A DNA stretch of 64,000 nt. Origin: Sphingomonas sanxanigenens DSM 19645 = NX02 (lineage in GTDB: Bacteria; Pseudomonadota; Alphaproteobacteria; Sphingomonadales; Sphingomonadaceae). Below are positions 17,523-23,672 of this stretch, piece after piece. The position numbers and the translations under genes are program-made. The notes under the pieces were generated by a model that worked only from the letters and a program-made list of their open reading frames with translations, was not told the origin of the DNA and did not search any database. Each line of letters begins with the position of its first letter. The first letter of the stretch is position 1. Where the stretch lies: contig NZ_CP006644.1 of NCBI RefSeq assembly GCF_000512205.2, forward strand, positions 620,001 through 684,000, given 5' to 3'.

Positions 17523-17695
17523 GTATTATGTCCCCGAAACTGTGCGTCGCTTCGGCCGGCTGGCGCCACCTCGCTGATGACCAGTTTCGGGGCATAATGC
17601 TAACTCCAGCGACGCGTGCAGGCATTTAAAAACAGGGTTTGAGTTTTATATTGTGTCCCTGAAATTCACCACTAATTTCGGGGACATAATACTAA
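17523..17695. repeat. Two inverted pairs of the TGTCCCCGAAA repeat
   Basis: The first pair is ATTATGTCCCCGAAACTG (17526-17543) with CAGTTTCGGGGCATAAT (17582-17598). The second is ATTGTGTCCCTGAAATT (17650-17666) facing AATTTCGGGGACATAAT (17674-17690) across a seven-base loop. The second pair could fold into a long hairpin. No gene is visible in 17523-17836. Confidence 0.75.
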
Positions 17696-17836
17696 ACTCC
17701 GGACCGCGCTCCAAGCTCAGGACTCGTCTTGCCCGTGATTTGTATTGCGGCGCCGACATTCAGAGGGAGGAGATCCGCGCCCGTTGGCATATGGTCAACT
17801 GCCAAGCTGTAGTGGGGCCGGTAGCCGGAGTGACCG

Positions 17837-18073
17837 ATGATGGGTGATGTGGCGCAGAGATTTGCGATGTTTGTCGCGCTGGCGGTCCGTTTGGGTCAAC
17901 GATATGCTTTGTTCATCGCAATCTTTTCCGGCCTTATCGTCGTGAAACTCGTGCTGCCGGATGATGCGAGCGATTGGCTTTCACTGTCAGTCAGTCTTCC
18001 CGTTACGCTGATCGTGTTTCAGCTGCTCTACAAATATGGCGCCACCAGCAATCGGCCCGGTCGGCACAAATGA
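17837..18073 (+). CDS. Small putative membrane protein
   Basis: A 78-residue protein beginning MMGDVAQRF. It has two hydrophobic stretches (about residues 23-40, ALFIAIFSGLIVVKLVL, and 48-65, LSVSLPVTLIVFQLLY) and a basic tail, which suggests two membrane spans. GGAG lies about six bases before the ATG. The family is not recognised. It sits between the repeat cluster and the prophage fragment and may belong to either. Confidence 0.45.
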   Translation: MMGDVAQRFAMFVALAVRLGQRYALFIAIFSGLIVVKLVLPDDASDWLSLSVSLPVTLIVFQLLYKYGATSNRPGRHK

Positions 18074-18143
18074 TGCTGGCAGTTGGAATGGCCGGGCGGA
18101 GAACTTGCGCTTCAAGGTCATAATGCGAAACGTTCCAGCGCAG

Positions 18144-18335
18144 TTAAGCCACCGCCGCCACGAACCCCTCCGCATCCACCCCGCATCCCGCAAGATACGC
18201 CAGCACCTCCGCCCGCGCAGCGTGATAGCGTTCGGCCGCGTCGTCGCGCTCGGTGGCGGGGCGGGTGCGGAGATCGGTCCAGCTGGTGGTGAGGGTTTGG
18301 GCGAGGGTGATGAATTCGGGGGCTGGTGGCATCAT
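18144..18335 (-). CDS. Small protein of unknown function at the prophage edge
   Basis: A 63-residue helical protein (MMPPAPEFITLAQTLTTSW...). The ATG at 18335 is chosen because GGAG lies six bases upstream. A longer frame from 18383 would run through an AT-rich inverted repeat (GAATATATGA/TCATATTC at 18361-18381) that looks regulatory instead. It reads toward the chromosome and away from the phage genes. I do not recognise a family. Confidence 0.45.
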   Translation of the reverse strand: MMPPAPEFITLAQTLTTSWTDLRTRPATERDDAAERYHAARAEVLAYLAGCGVDAEGFVAAVA

Positions 18336-18500
18336 CGCGGGCTCCGTATCGAATGGCAGCGAATATATGAAAATCATATTCAAACGTCAACCGCAACGCG
18401 CAGTCGCGTCCAGATCGGATAGGAAAATTCCTGCGATGTTCCTTGCGGAATAGGAAAGCAACCGTCAGAACAAAAAGAGAACAAGGGAGTCGAGTCGCCC

Positions 18501-18806
18501 ATGCGCGAGCTGGAGCGCGTCACTTTGCCCGATCCGGAATGCGAGGGCGGTTGCCAGCCCTGCTATCTGGATTGCGCGATGTGCCGCATCGTCATGATGG
18601 CAAGGCTTCGCGAAATCGAAGCGCTGCTGCGCGAGCGGCCATCGCGATCTGATCCGAAGAGGGCTCAGTGGAACCTTCGGATGGCAGAAGCTGAAGCGCA
18701 TGTCGCAATGCTAGAGCCAAGGCTTCAGCAGCTGACGCCGACAGCGGGCCGGGCGGCGCCAGCGGCACAAGTGCCTGTAAAACCGGGGCGAGCGCGGCTG
18801 CACTGA
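18501..18806 (+). CDS. Possible Cys-rich small protein (overlaps the XRE gene)
   Basis: A 101-residue frame with an N-terminal CEGGCQPCYLDCAMC cluster that could bind metal, then a charged helix. GGAG lies upstream of the ATG at a long distance. Its last 215 bases overlap the oppositely read XRE gene, so at most one of the overlapping ends is real. The N-terminal composition looks coding; the tail looks less so. Confidence 0.3.
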   Translation: MRELERVTLPDPECEGGCQPCYLDCAMCRIVMMARLREIEALLRERPSRSDPKRAQWNLRMAEAEAHVAMLEPRLQQLTPTAGRAAPAAQVPVKPGRARLH

Positions 18807-19065
18807 TCGGCGCGGGGGCGGGGGGAGGGCTGGTGCGCGCGCCGGCCGCGGCCCCCTCCGCCGCCCCGTCTCCCGCCGCGTCCAGGTCGAAGGCGGCGAT
18901 CAGCGCCACCGCCTCGTCATAGCCCAGCTTGCGCCGCCGGCCGGTTTTCGCCGGATTGTAGAGCGTGGCCACATTGGGCTGCGCCACGCCCAGCACGCGC
19001 GCGATTTCGGCCTGGGTCACCCCGCGCGCCTTGAGCAGCGCCAATATCTCCTGCGCGGATTGCAT
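18592..19065 (-). CDS. XRE-family helix-turn-helix regulator, prophage repressor-like
   Basis: A 157-residue protein starting MQSAQEILALLKARGVTQ. Residues 1-60 form an HTH (TQAEIARVLGVAQPNVATLY). An Ala/Pro-rich linker leads to a C-terminal helical segment (LALALRHALQLL). It is divergent from the phage gene block, and a multi-part ATCGTATA operator (19118-19140) lies between them. By position and make-up it is the best candidate for the switch regulator of this prophage remnant. It lacks the peptidase domain of CI-type repressors. Confidence 0.65.
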   Translation of the reverse strand: MQSAQEILALLKARGVTQAEIARVLGVAQPNVATLYNPAKTGRRRKLGYDEAVALIAAFDLDAAGDGAAEGAAAGARTSPPPAPAPISAAALAPVLQALVPLAPPGPLSASAAEALALALRHALQLLPSEGSTEPSSDQIAMAARAAALRFREALPS

Positions 19066-19117
19066 GGCCAAGATCTACCGGCGCCGGTGGCGATCGTCCA
19101 CCCACAGACGGGCTTGC

Positions 19118-19140
19118 ATCGTATATACGATAATCGTATA
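19118..19140. promoter_or_regulatory. Palindromic operator with three ATCGTATA half-sites
   Basis: Two overlapping perfect palindromes are present: ATCGTATATACGAT (19118-19131) and TATACGATAATCGTATA (19124-19140). They share the middle half-site, giving three alternating copies of ATCGTATA/TATACGAT. AT-rich sequence is striking in this GC-rich context. The site lies between the XRE regulator (minus) and the phage genes (plus) and includes GATAAT, a possible -10 element for the rightward promoter. Confidence 0.7.
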
Positions 19141-19188
19141 TTTCGACTCATGCTACAGACTCACCCCCCGGCCGGCGCCCCGCCGGCG

Positions 19189-19566
19189 ATGAACCCGCGG
19201 ATGGAGGCGCGCGCCCGCGCGCTGCTGTTCGCGATGTCCGGCACCGCCACGGTGCGCCAGCTTCGCGCCGAGGGCTTCGGCGTCAGTGTCGATGCGATCC
19301 GCCGGCTGCGGCGCGAGATGGTGGCCGATGGCAGCGCCCGCCGCCTCGGCGCGCGCGCCGACGGCCCACCGGTCGAGGACGAGGCCGATGACGAGGAGGA
19401 GCATCCCGCGCGCTGGGCGGAGCAGGGATCGCGGCTGCTGCTGCTGCGGATGCTGGAAACCGGGCAGCATGCGCTGGCCGATCGCGCCGCGTTCGAGGCG
19501 GCCTGCGCGGCGGCGGGCCTCGATCCGGCCGGCATCGGCGCGGGCAGCGCGGGCGGCGCGCGGTGA
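19189..19566 (+). CDS. Prophage protein of unknown function, DNA-binding-like
   Basis: About 125 residues from MNPRMEARARALLF. The first 60 residues look like a helix-turn-helix (TVRQLRAEGFGVSVDAIRRLRREM). An acidic patch (EDEADDEEEHP) and a helical tail follow. The ATG at 19150 is an alternative start; neither has a clear ribosome binding site. Its end overlaps the next gene's GTG by four bases, marking the start of a tightly packed early phage operon. Confidence 0.5.
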   Translation: MNPRMEARARALLFAMSGTATVRQLRAEGFGVSVDAIRRLRREMVADGSARRLGARADGPPVEDEADDEEEHPARWAEQGSRLLLLRMLETGQHALADRAAFEAACAAAGLDPAGIGAGSAGGAR

Positions 19567-20282
19567 GCCGCGGCGGCGGCGATGATGCGGGCGCGCTCGT
19601 CGCCGCGCTGGTCGACGCCGGGCTGGCGCCGGCGCTGCTGGCGCGCGTCGCGCGGCTGCTCGGCCGGCTGGACGCGGCGGACGCCGCGCTAGCCGCCGCC
19701 GCGATCGATCCGGTGGCGGAGCGTCGCCGGGCCTATGATCGCGAACGGAAGAGCGCAGGGGCAGGGGGCGGGCGCTCCACTGGAATTCCGGCGGACCGCG
19801 CCGCGCCACCCCCCGATAAAGAAACGCCCCCCACACCCCCCAAAGAAATTAACCCCCTCATCGACCCCGCTGGCGGTGCGCCGCGTGCGCGCCGCCGCAC
19901 CACCGCATCGCGGCTGCCGCCGGACTGGCAGCCCGCGCCGCTCACCCCCGGCACCATCGCCCACGCCACCGTCAACGCGTGGGAGCCGGGGCGGATCGAG
20001 CGCGAGCTGGCACGCTTCCGCGATCATTATGCCGCCGCCCCCGGCGAACGCGGGCTGGCGGCGGACTGGCAGGCGCGCTGGCGCACCTGGATCGGCAACG
20101 CAGAACAATGGGAACAGCATCGCAATGACAACCGCACGCGCCATCGGCCCCCGCGCGAACGGCCGCTTCACCGATCTTCCGCCGGATCCGCCGCCGCTGC
20201 CGGTGACGATCCCGCCTTCAACAACCCGCTGCTGGGCGCCGTGCTTGCCGCCGCGGCTGGGCGCAGCGCTGGAGGGGGCTGA
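19563..20282 (+). CDS. Prophage replication-type protein
   Basis: A 239-residue protein with a GTG start overlapping the previous stop (GTGA). An Ala/Leu-rich helical N-terminus and a Pro-rich linker (about residues 75-105) lead to LPPDWQP and FRDHYAAAPGERGLAADWQARWRTWIGNA. That layout is seen in phage replication or helicase-loader-like proteins, where the final W-x-x-W segment follows a winged-helix region. The exact role is inferred only from this resemblance. The following gene starts inside it. Confidence 0.5.
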   Translation: MSRGGGDDAGALVAALVDAGLAPALLARVARLLGRLDAADAALAAAAIDPVAERRRAYDRERKSAGAGGGRSTGIPADRAAPPPDKETPPTPPKEINPLIDPAGGAPRARRRTTASRLPPDWQPAPLTPGTIAHATVNAWEPGRIERELARFRDHYAAAPGERGLAADWQARWRTWIGNAEQWEQHRNDNRTRHRPPRERPLHRSSAGSAAAAGDDPAFNNPLLGAVLAAAAGRSAGGG

Positions 20283-20673
20283 GCGATTGTTCGACCTGCC
20301 GCTGCCGACGCCCGCCGAACGCGGCGCGCTGGCCCGCGCCATCGCCGAGATCGAGGCGGCGGGGCGGGGCGCGCCGGTGGCCGCGATCGACATCGCCATC
20401 GGCAAGCTCGCGCTCGCCTTCCCGCCGGTGAAGCAGAGCGAGGCCGCCGCCACCGCGCGGCTGGCGCTCTATCGCGAGGCGCTGGCCGACCTGCCGGCGG
20501 ACATATTGGCGGAGGCGGTCGCCGCCTGCATCCGCCGCTGCCGCTTCTTCCCCACCGTCGCCGAGATTCGGGAGGGCGCGCGCGGCCCGCTGGCGCTGCG
20601 CGAATGGCAGCTCGGGCGGCTCAGGATGCTGGCGTGGCGGCATGACCGGGAATTTCGAGGAGAGAAGCAATGA
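20125..20673 (+). CDS. Prophage protein, DnaT/loader-like
   Basis: A 182-residue protein starting MTTARAIGPRANG within the 3' part of the previous gene in another frame (158-base overlap). The second half, ADILAEAVAACIRRCRFFPTVAEIREGA, matches a pattern common in sphingomonad prophages beside replication genes. The tail RMLAWRHDREF is basic. The last four bases overlap the next ATG (ATGA). The role in replication is an inference. Confidence 0.5.
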   Translation: MTTARAIGPRANGRFTDLPPDPPPLPVTIPPSTTRCWAPCLPPRLGAALEGAERLFDLPLPTPAERGALARAIAEIEAAGRGAPVAAIDIAIGKLALAFPPVKQSEAAATARLALYREALADLPADILAEAVAACIRRCRFFPTVAEIREGARGPLALREWQLGRLRMLAWRHDREFRGEKQ

Positions 20674-21128
20674 CCAGTATCGCAGGCCATGCCGGGCTGA
20701 CCGGGCTGTCGTGGAACGAACTGACCATCTACCGCGCGCTGGCGGAGGCCGCGGCGGCGGGGGCGCAATGCCCCAATGCCGATGCGCTCGGCGCGCTGAT
20801 CCGCTGCGCCTCGCCCAGCACCACGCCCACCATCGTCGGCCGGCTGGAGCGCAAGGGGCTGATCCGCGTCGAGCGCTACCAGCGCAGCCGCCGCGTGCAG
20901 ATCGTCGCGACGGGGGCGTGGACGGCGGAACCGCCCAACCAGTCCCCCCACTGGCGCGAGCGGCCCAAGGCGGGCGTGCCGGCGCCGGCGCGCACGGTGG
21001 TGGCGACGCACCAGCCGACGGTGGCGGCCGAGATCGCGGCGTGGGCGCAGAAGCGCGGCGTCTCACTGGCGGACGCGCTGTGCGACCTGGTGTTCGTGGG
21101 ATGGCAGGTGGAACAGGAGCGTGGGTGA
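20670..21128 (+). CDS. Prophage winged-helix (MarR-like) protein
   Basis: A 152-residue protein. Residues 14-80 form a winged helix (LTIYRALAEAAAAG, then TTPTIVGRLERKGLIRVERYQRSRRVQI), with the paired basic wing typical of MarR-like folds. The C-terminal helix (ADALCDLVFVGWQVEQE) may mediate assembly. It overlaps the previous gene by ATGA. It could regulate the packaging genes or take part in replication; the sequence does not decide. Confidence 0.55.
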   Translation: MTSIAGHAGLTGLSWNELTIYRALAEAAAAGAQCPNADALGALIRCASPSTTPTIVGRLERKGLIRVERYQRSRRVQIVATGAWTAEPPNQSPHWRERPKAGVPAPARTVVATHQPTVAAEIAAWAQKRGVSLADALCDLVFVGWQVEQERG

Positions 21129-21792
21129 GGGGGCGCTTGTTGGTAGCCCCTCCCCTTCAGGGGAGGGGTTGGGGTGGGGGCGAGCGAAGCGAGCTTCCGC
21201 GGCAGCGGAAAAAGCGTCGCCGGGGGCATCGAGCCCCCGCCGACGCTGCTCCACCCCTTCCCCCTCCTCTGAAGAGGAGGGGCTGAAGAAGGGCAAGGAA
21301 GGGGAGGGGCAGAACAAGCTCCCCCGCCGCTATGACCGCGCCGCCGTCATCCCGCGCATCTTCGCGGAGGTCGCCACCGGCCGCTCGCTCTCCGCGGTGC
21401 TGCGCGCCGGTGCCGAGCGGATGCCCGCCGAGCGCACCTTCTGGGGCTGGTACATGGAGGACGAGGCCGTCCGCACCGGCCTCGCCCGCGCGCGCGCGGC
21501 GGGGGCGGAGGCGATGCTCGACCAGGCGCTCGACATCGCCGACGGCGTCACCGAGACGGGCAAGGACGCCGCGGAAGCGGTCGCACGCTCCAAGCTGCGC
21601 ATCGACACGCGGCTGCGCTACGCCCAGCTCGTCGCCCCGCGCCGCTATGCCGGCCGCGATGACGGCGGCGCCACCCCCGAAGACCCGCCCGAGCCGATCG
21701 ACGAGGTGCTGGCGCTCACCCGCCTCGCAGCCCTTGCCGATGCGCTGCAGCGCCGGCTGGGGGCCAAGGAACCATGCGACGCGGAGGAATGA
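21121..21792 (+). CDS. Phage terminase small subunit, N-terminus carrying a repeat insert
   Basis: The recognisable part begins about residue 70 (RRYDRAAVIPRIFAEVATGRSL) and shows the helix-turn-helix and MLDQALDIADGV region of terminase small subunits, which bind phage DNA and start packaging. The first 65 residues are low-complexity and are encoded by a palindromic repeat element (21147-21282). No ATG exists between the element and the conserved part. The true start may be the GTG at 21121, a TTG at 21169 or a CTG at 21283, or the gene may be damaged. Confidence 0.6.
   Translation: MGEGALVGSPSPSGEGLGWGRAKRASAAAEKASPGASSPRRRCSTPSPSSEEEGLKKGKEGEGQNKLPRRYDRAAVIPRIFAEVATGRSLSAVLRAGAERMPAERTFWGWYMEDEAVRTGLARARAAGAEAMLDQALDIADGVTETGKDAAEAVARSKLRIDTRLRYAQLVAPRRYAGRDDGGATPEDPPEPIDEVLALTRLAALADALQRRLGAKEPCDAEE
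21147..21282. repeat. REPIN-like double-hairpin element inside a phage gene
   Basis: A perfect hairpin CCCCTCCCC-TTCA-GGGGAGGGG (21147-21168) is followed by TTGGGGTGGGG. About 90 bases on comes the near mirror image: CCACCCCTTCC and then CCCCTCCTC-TGAA-GAGGAGGGG (21261-21282). Two REP-like units thus face each other around a GC-rich core. This resembles intergenic palindromes spread through many alphaproteobacteria. Confidence 0.65.
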
Positions 21793-21796
21793 GCTG

Positions 21797-23389
21797 ATGA
21801 TCCCCAGCACCCCGGCCGAATGGGAGCGGCTGCTCGCCATCGCCTCGCCCGCGGAACGCGCCGAGATCGAGGCGATCCTCGCGGCGGACCTGCGCGACAT
21901 GCCCTGGCGCCCGCAGGTGGGGCGGCAGGCCGAATGCGCGCAGAGCGCGGCGTTCGTCACCGGCTATGGCGGCGCGGCGGGCGGCGGCAAGACCGATCTC
22001 ATCGCCGGCCTCGCGCTCACCCGCCACCGCCGCAGCGTGATCTTCCGGCGCGAGAAGATCCAGACCGAGGGCGTCATCCAGCGCCTCGCCGAACTGCTCG
22101 GCTCCACCGCCGGGCACAACGGCCAGAAGGGGGTGTGGCGGCTGCCCGGCGGCGGCATGGTGGAATTCGGCGGGCTCGACGCGCCCGACGATCACCGCAA
22201 ATGGCAGGGCCGCCCGCACGACCTGAAGGCCTATGACGAGGTGACCGAGATGCGCGAGGCGCAGGTGCGCTTCACCATGGGCTGGGCGCGATCGGCGGAC
22301 CCGGCGCAGCGCTGCCGCGTGCTGATGACGTTCAACCCGCCCACCACCAGCGAGGGCCGCTGGGTGATCGACTATTTCGCGCCCTGGCTCGATCCCAACC
22401 ACCCGCGCCCCGCCGGGCCGGGCGAGCTGCGCTGGTTCACCACGCTGGGTGGGCGCGACGTGGAGGCGGCGGGCCCCGAGCCGTTCGTGCTGTTCCGGGG
22501 CGAACCGCTGACCGATTTCGATCCGGCCGAATTCCCGCCCGAGAAAGTGATCGTGCCGCTCAGCCGCACCTTCATCCCCAGCCGCGTGACCGACAATTAT
22601 TTCTACGTGAAGTCGGGCTATCTCAACACGTTGCAGGCGCTGCCCGAGCCGCTGCGGACGCAGATGCTGCAGGGCGATTTCGCCGCCGGCGTGGCGGACG
22701 ACCCGTGGGCGGTGATCCCGGCGAGCTGGGTGGATGCGGCGATGGCGCGCTGGCGCGCCGGCCCTGCGGCCCCGCCCGGCGCGATGGACAGCCTCGGCGC
22801 CGACATCGCCGCCGGTGGCCGCGACGACATGGTGATCGCGCGCCGCCACGGCGCCTGGTTCGACGTGCCGATCATCATCCCCGGCCGCGACATCCCGCAG
22901 GACCGCGCCGGCCCGGAAGCCGCCGCGCGGGTGATCATGGCCCGGCGCGACCGCGCGGTGGTGCATGCGGACGTCGTCGGCTGGGGCCTTTCCTGCGTCA
23001 ATTTCCTGAGCGCCAACGACGTGCAGGTGGTGCCGGTGAACTTCGCCCGCGCCAGCCGGGAACGCACCGCGGACGGCCGCCTGGCCTTCGCCAACCTGCG
23101 CGCCGAAACCCTCTGGCGCCTGCGCGAAACCCTCGATCCCACCGCCGCCACCCCCGCCGCACTCCCCCCACACCCCCAGTTGCGTGCAGACCTCACCAGC
23201 TACCGCTGGGACCTGCGCCCGACCGGCATCTTCATCGAACCCAAGGAAGCGCAGAAGACGCGGCTGGGACGATCGCCGGACTTCGGCGACGCCTATGCGA
23301 TGGCCAACATGGCGACCTTGAAGACGGAGACCTGGAAAGAACTGCGCGCGGCGGCGAAGGGCGGGGACCGCTATGCGGAGCTGGAGTGA
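21797..23389 (+). CDS. Phage terminase large subunit
   Basis: A 530-residue packaging motor. The ATPase half has a Walker A in GYGGAAGGGKTD (about residues 54-65) and a Walker B in LKAYDEVTEM. The nuclease half begins near 330 with SLGADIAAGGRDDM, whose Asp residues would bind metal, and continues to FGDAYAMANM, the final acidic motif. GGAGG lies ahead of the ATG at 21797. The full length and intact motifs suggest a functional protein, but no portal, capsid or tail gene follows. Confidence 0.88.
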   Translation: MIPSTPAEWERLLAIASPAERAEIEAILAADLRDMPWRPQVGRQAECAQSAAFVTGYGGAAGGGKTDLIAGLALTRHRRSVIFRREKIQTEGVIQRLAELLGSTAGHNGQKGVWRLPGGGMVEFGGLDAPDDHRKWQGRPHDLKAYDEVTEMREAQVRFTMGWARSADPAQRCRVLMTFNPPTTSEGRWVIDYFAPWLDPNHPRPAGPGELRWFTTLGGRDVEAAGPEPFVLFRGEPLTDFDPAEFPPEKVIVPLSRTFIPSRVTDNYFYVKSGYLNTLQALPEPLRTQMLQGDFAAGVADDPWAVIPASWVDAAMARWRAGPAAPPGAMDSLGADIAAGGRDDMVIARRHGAWFDVPIIIPGRDIPQDRAGPEAAARVIMARRDRAVVHADVVGWGLSCVNFLSANDVQVVPVNFARASRERTADGRLAFANLRAETLWRLRETLDPTAATPAALPPHPQLRADLTSYRWDLRPTGIFIEPKEAQKTRLGRSPDFGDAYAMANMATLKTETWKELRAAAKGGDRYAELE

Positions 23390-23461
23390 GCTGAAAGCAG
23401 CGATTGCCGCACGCCCCGAGGGGAGGGGGGATGGTTTGGCGCCTGTCTCAACATTCCGGGC

Positions 23462-23492
23462 AAACAAAAAAGGCGGCGCCGGAGCGCCGCCC
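23462..23492 (-). terminator. Rho-independent terminator of tracrRNA
   Basis: On the minus strand, stem GGCGGCGC / GCGCCGCC with a four-base loop is followed by TTTTTTGTTTG. It lies 73-104 bases after the terminase stop and reads against the phage genes, so it serves the antisense RNA and not the phage transcript. Confidence 0.88.
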
Positions 23493-23560
23493 TTATCTGG
23501 TGCAGACTGGCTGCTTGTTAACCGCCAGACCACGATCTCTGAAGTGCTCAGGCTAGCTGT
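23463..23560 (-). ncRNA. tracrRNA of the type II-C system
   Basis: The minus strand at 23517-23552 contains an anti-repeat: TTCAGAGATCG, then GGTC and GCGG, in the same order as in the CRISPR repeat, with scattered changes. After it come a small stem (GCAG-CCAGT-CTGC) and a strong terminator. This is the usual tracrRNA order: anti-repeat, short hairpin, terminator. It is transcribed away from cas9. The 5' end is uncertain (23555-23620); I saw no clear promoter. Confidence 0.85.
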
Positions 23561-23672
23561 TCGAGGTCGCCGGTCAAGCCCTGATGACGAAATCTCATCG
23601 GGTTTGGAGTGAATCCAGGCTTGCCCCGCCCGCCGAACCCTGATCGGTTCCCCGCATTGGGGGAGGATGGAT

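Noticed and set aside
23373-23612. A 79-codon frame after the terminase (MRSWSELKAAIAARP...), possibly a portal-protein start
   Set aside because: Only about 20 codons look coding; the rest overlaps the tracrRNA and its terminator. At most it is the stub of a deleted phage gene.
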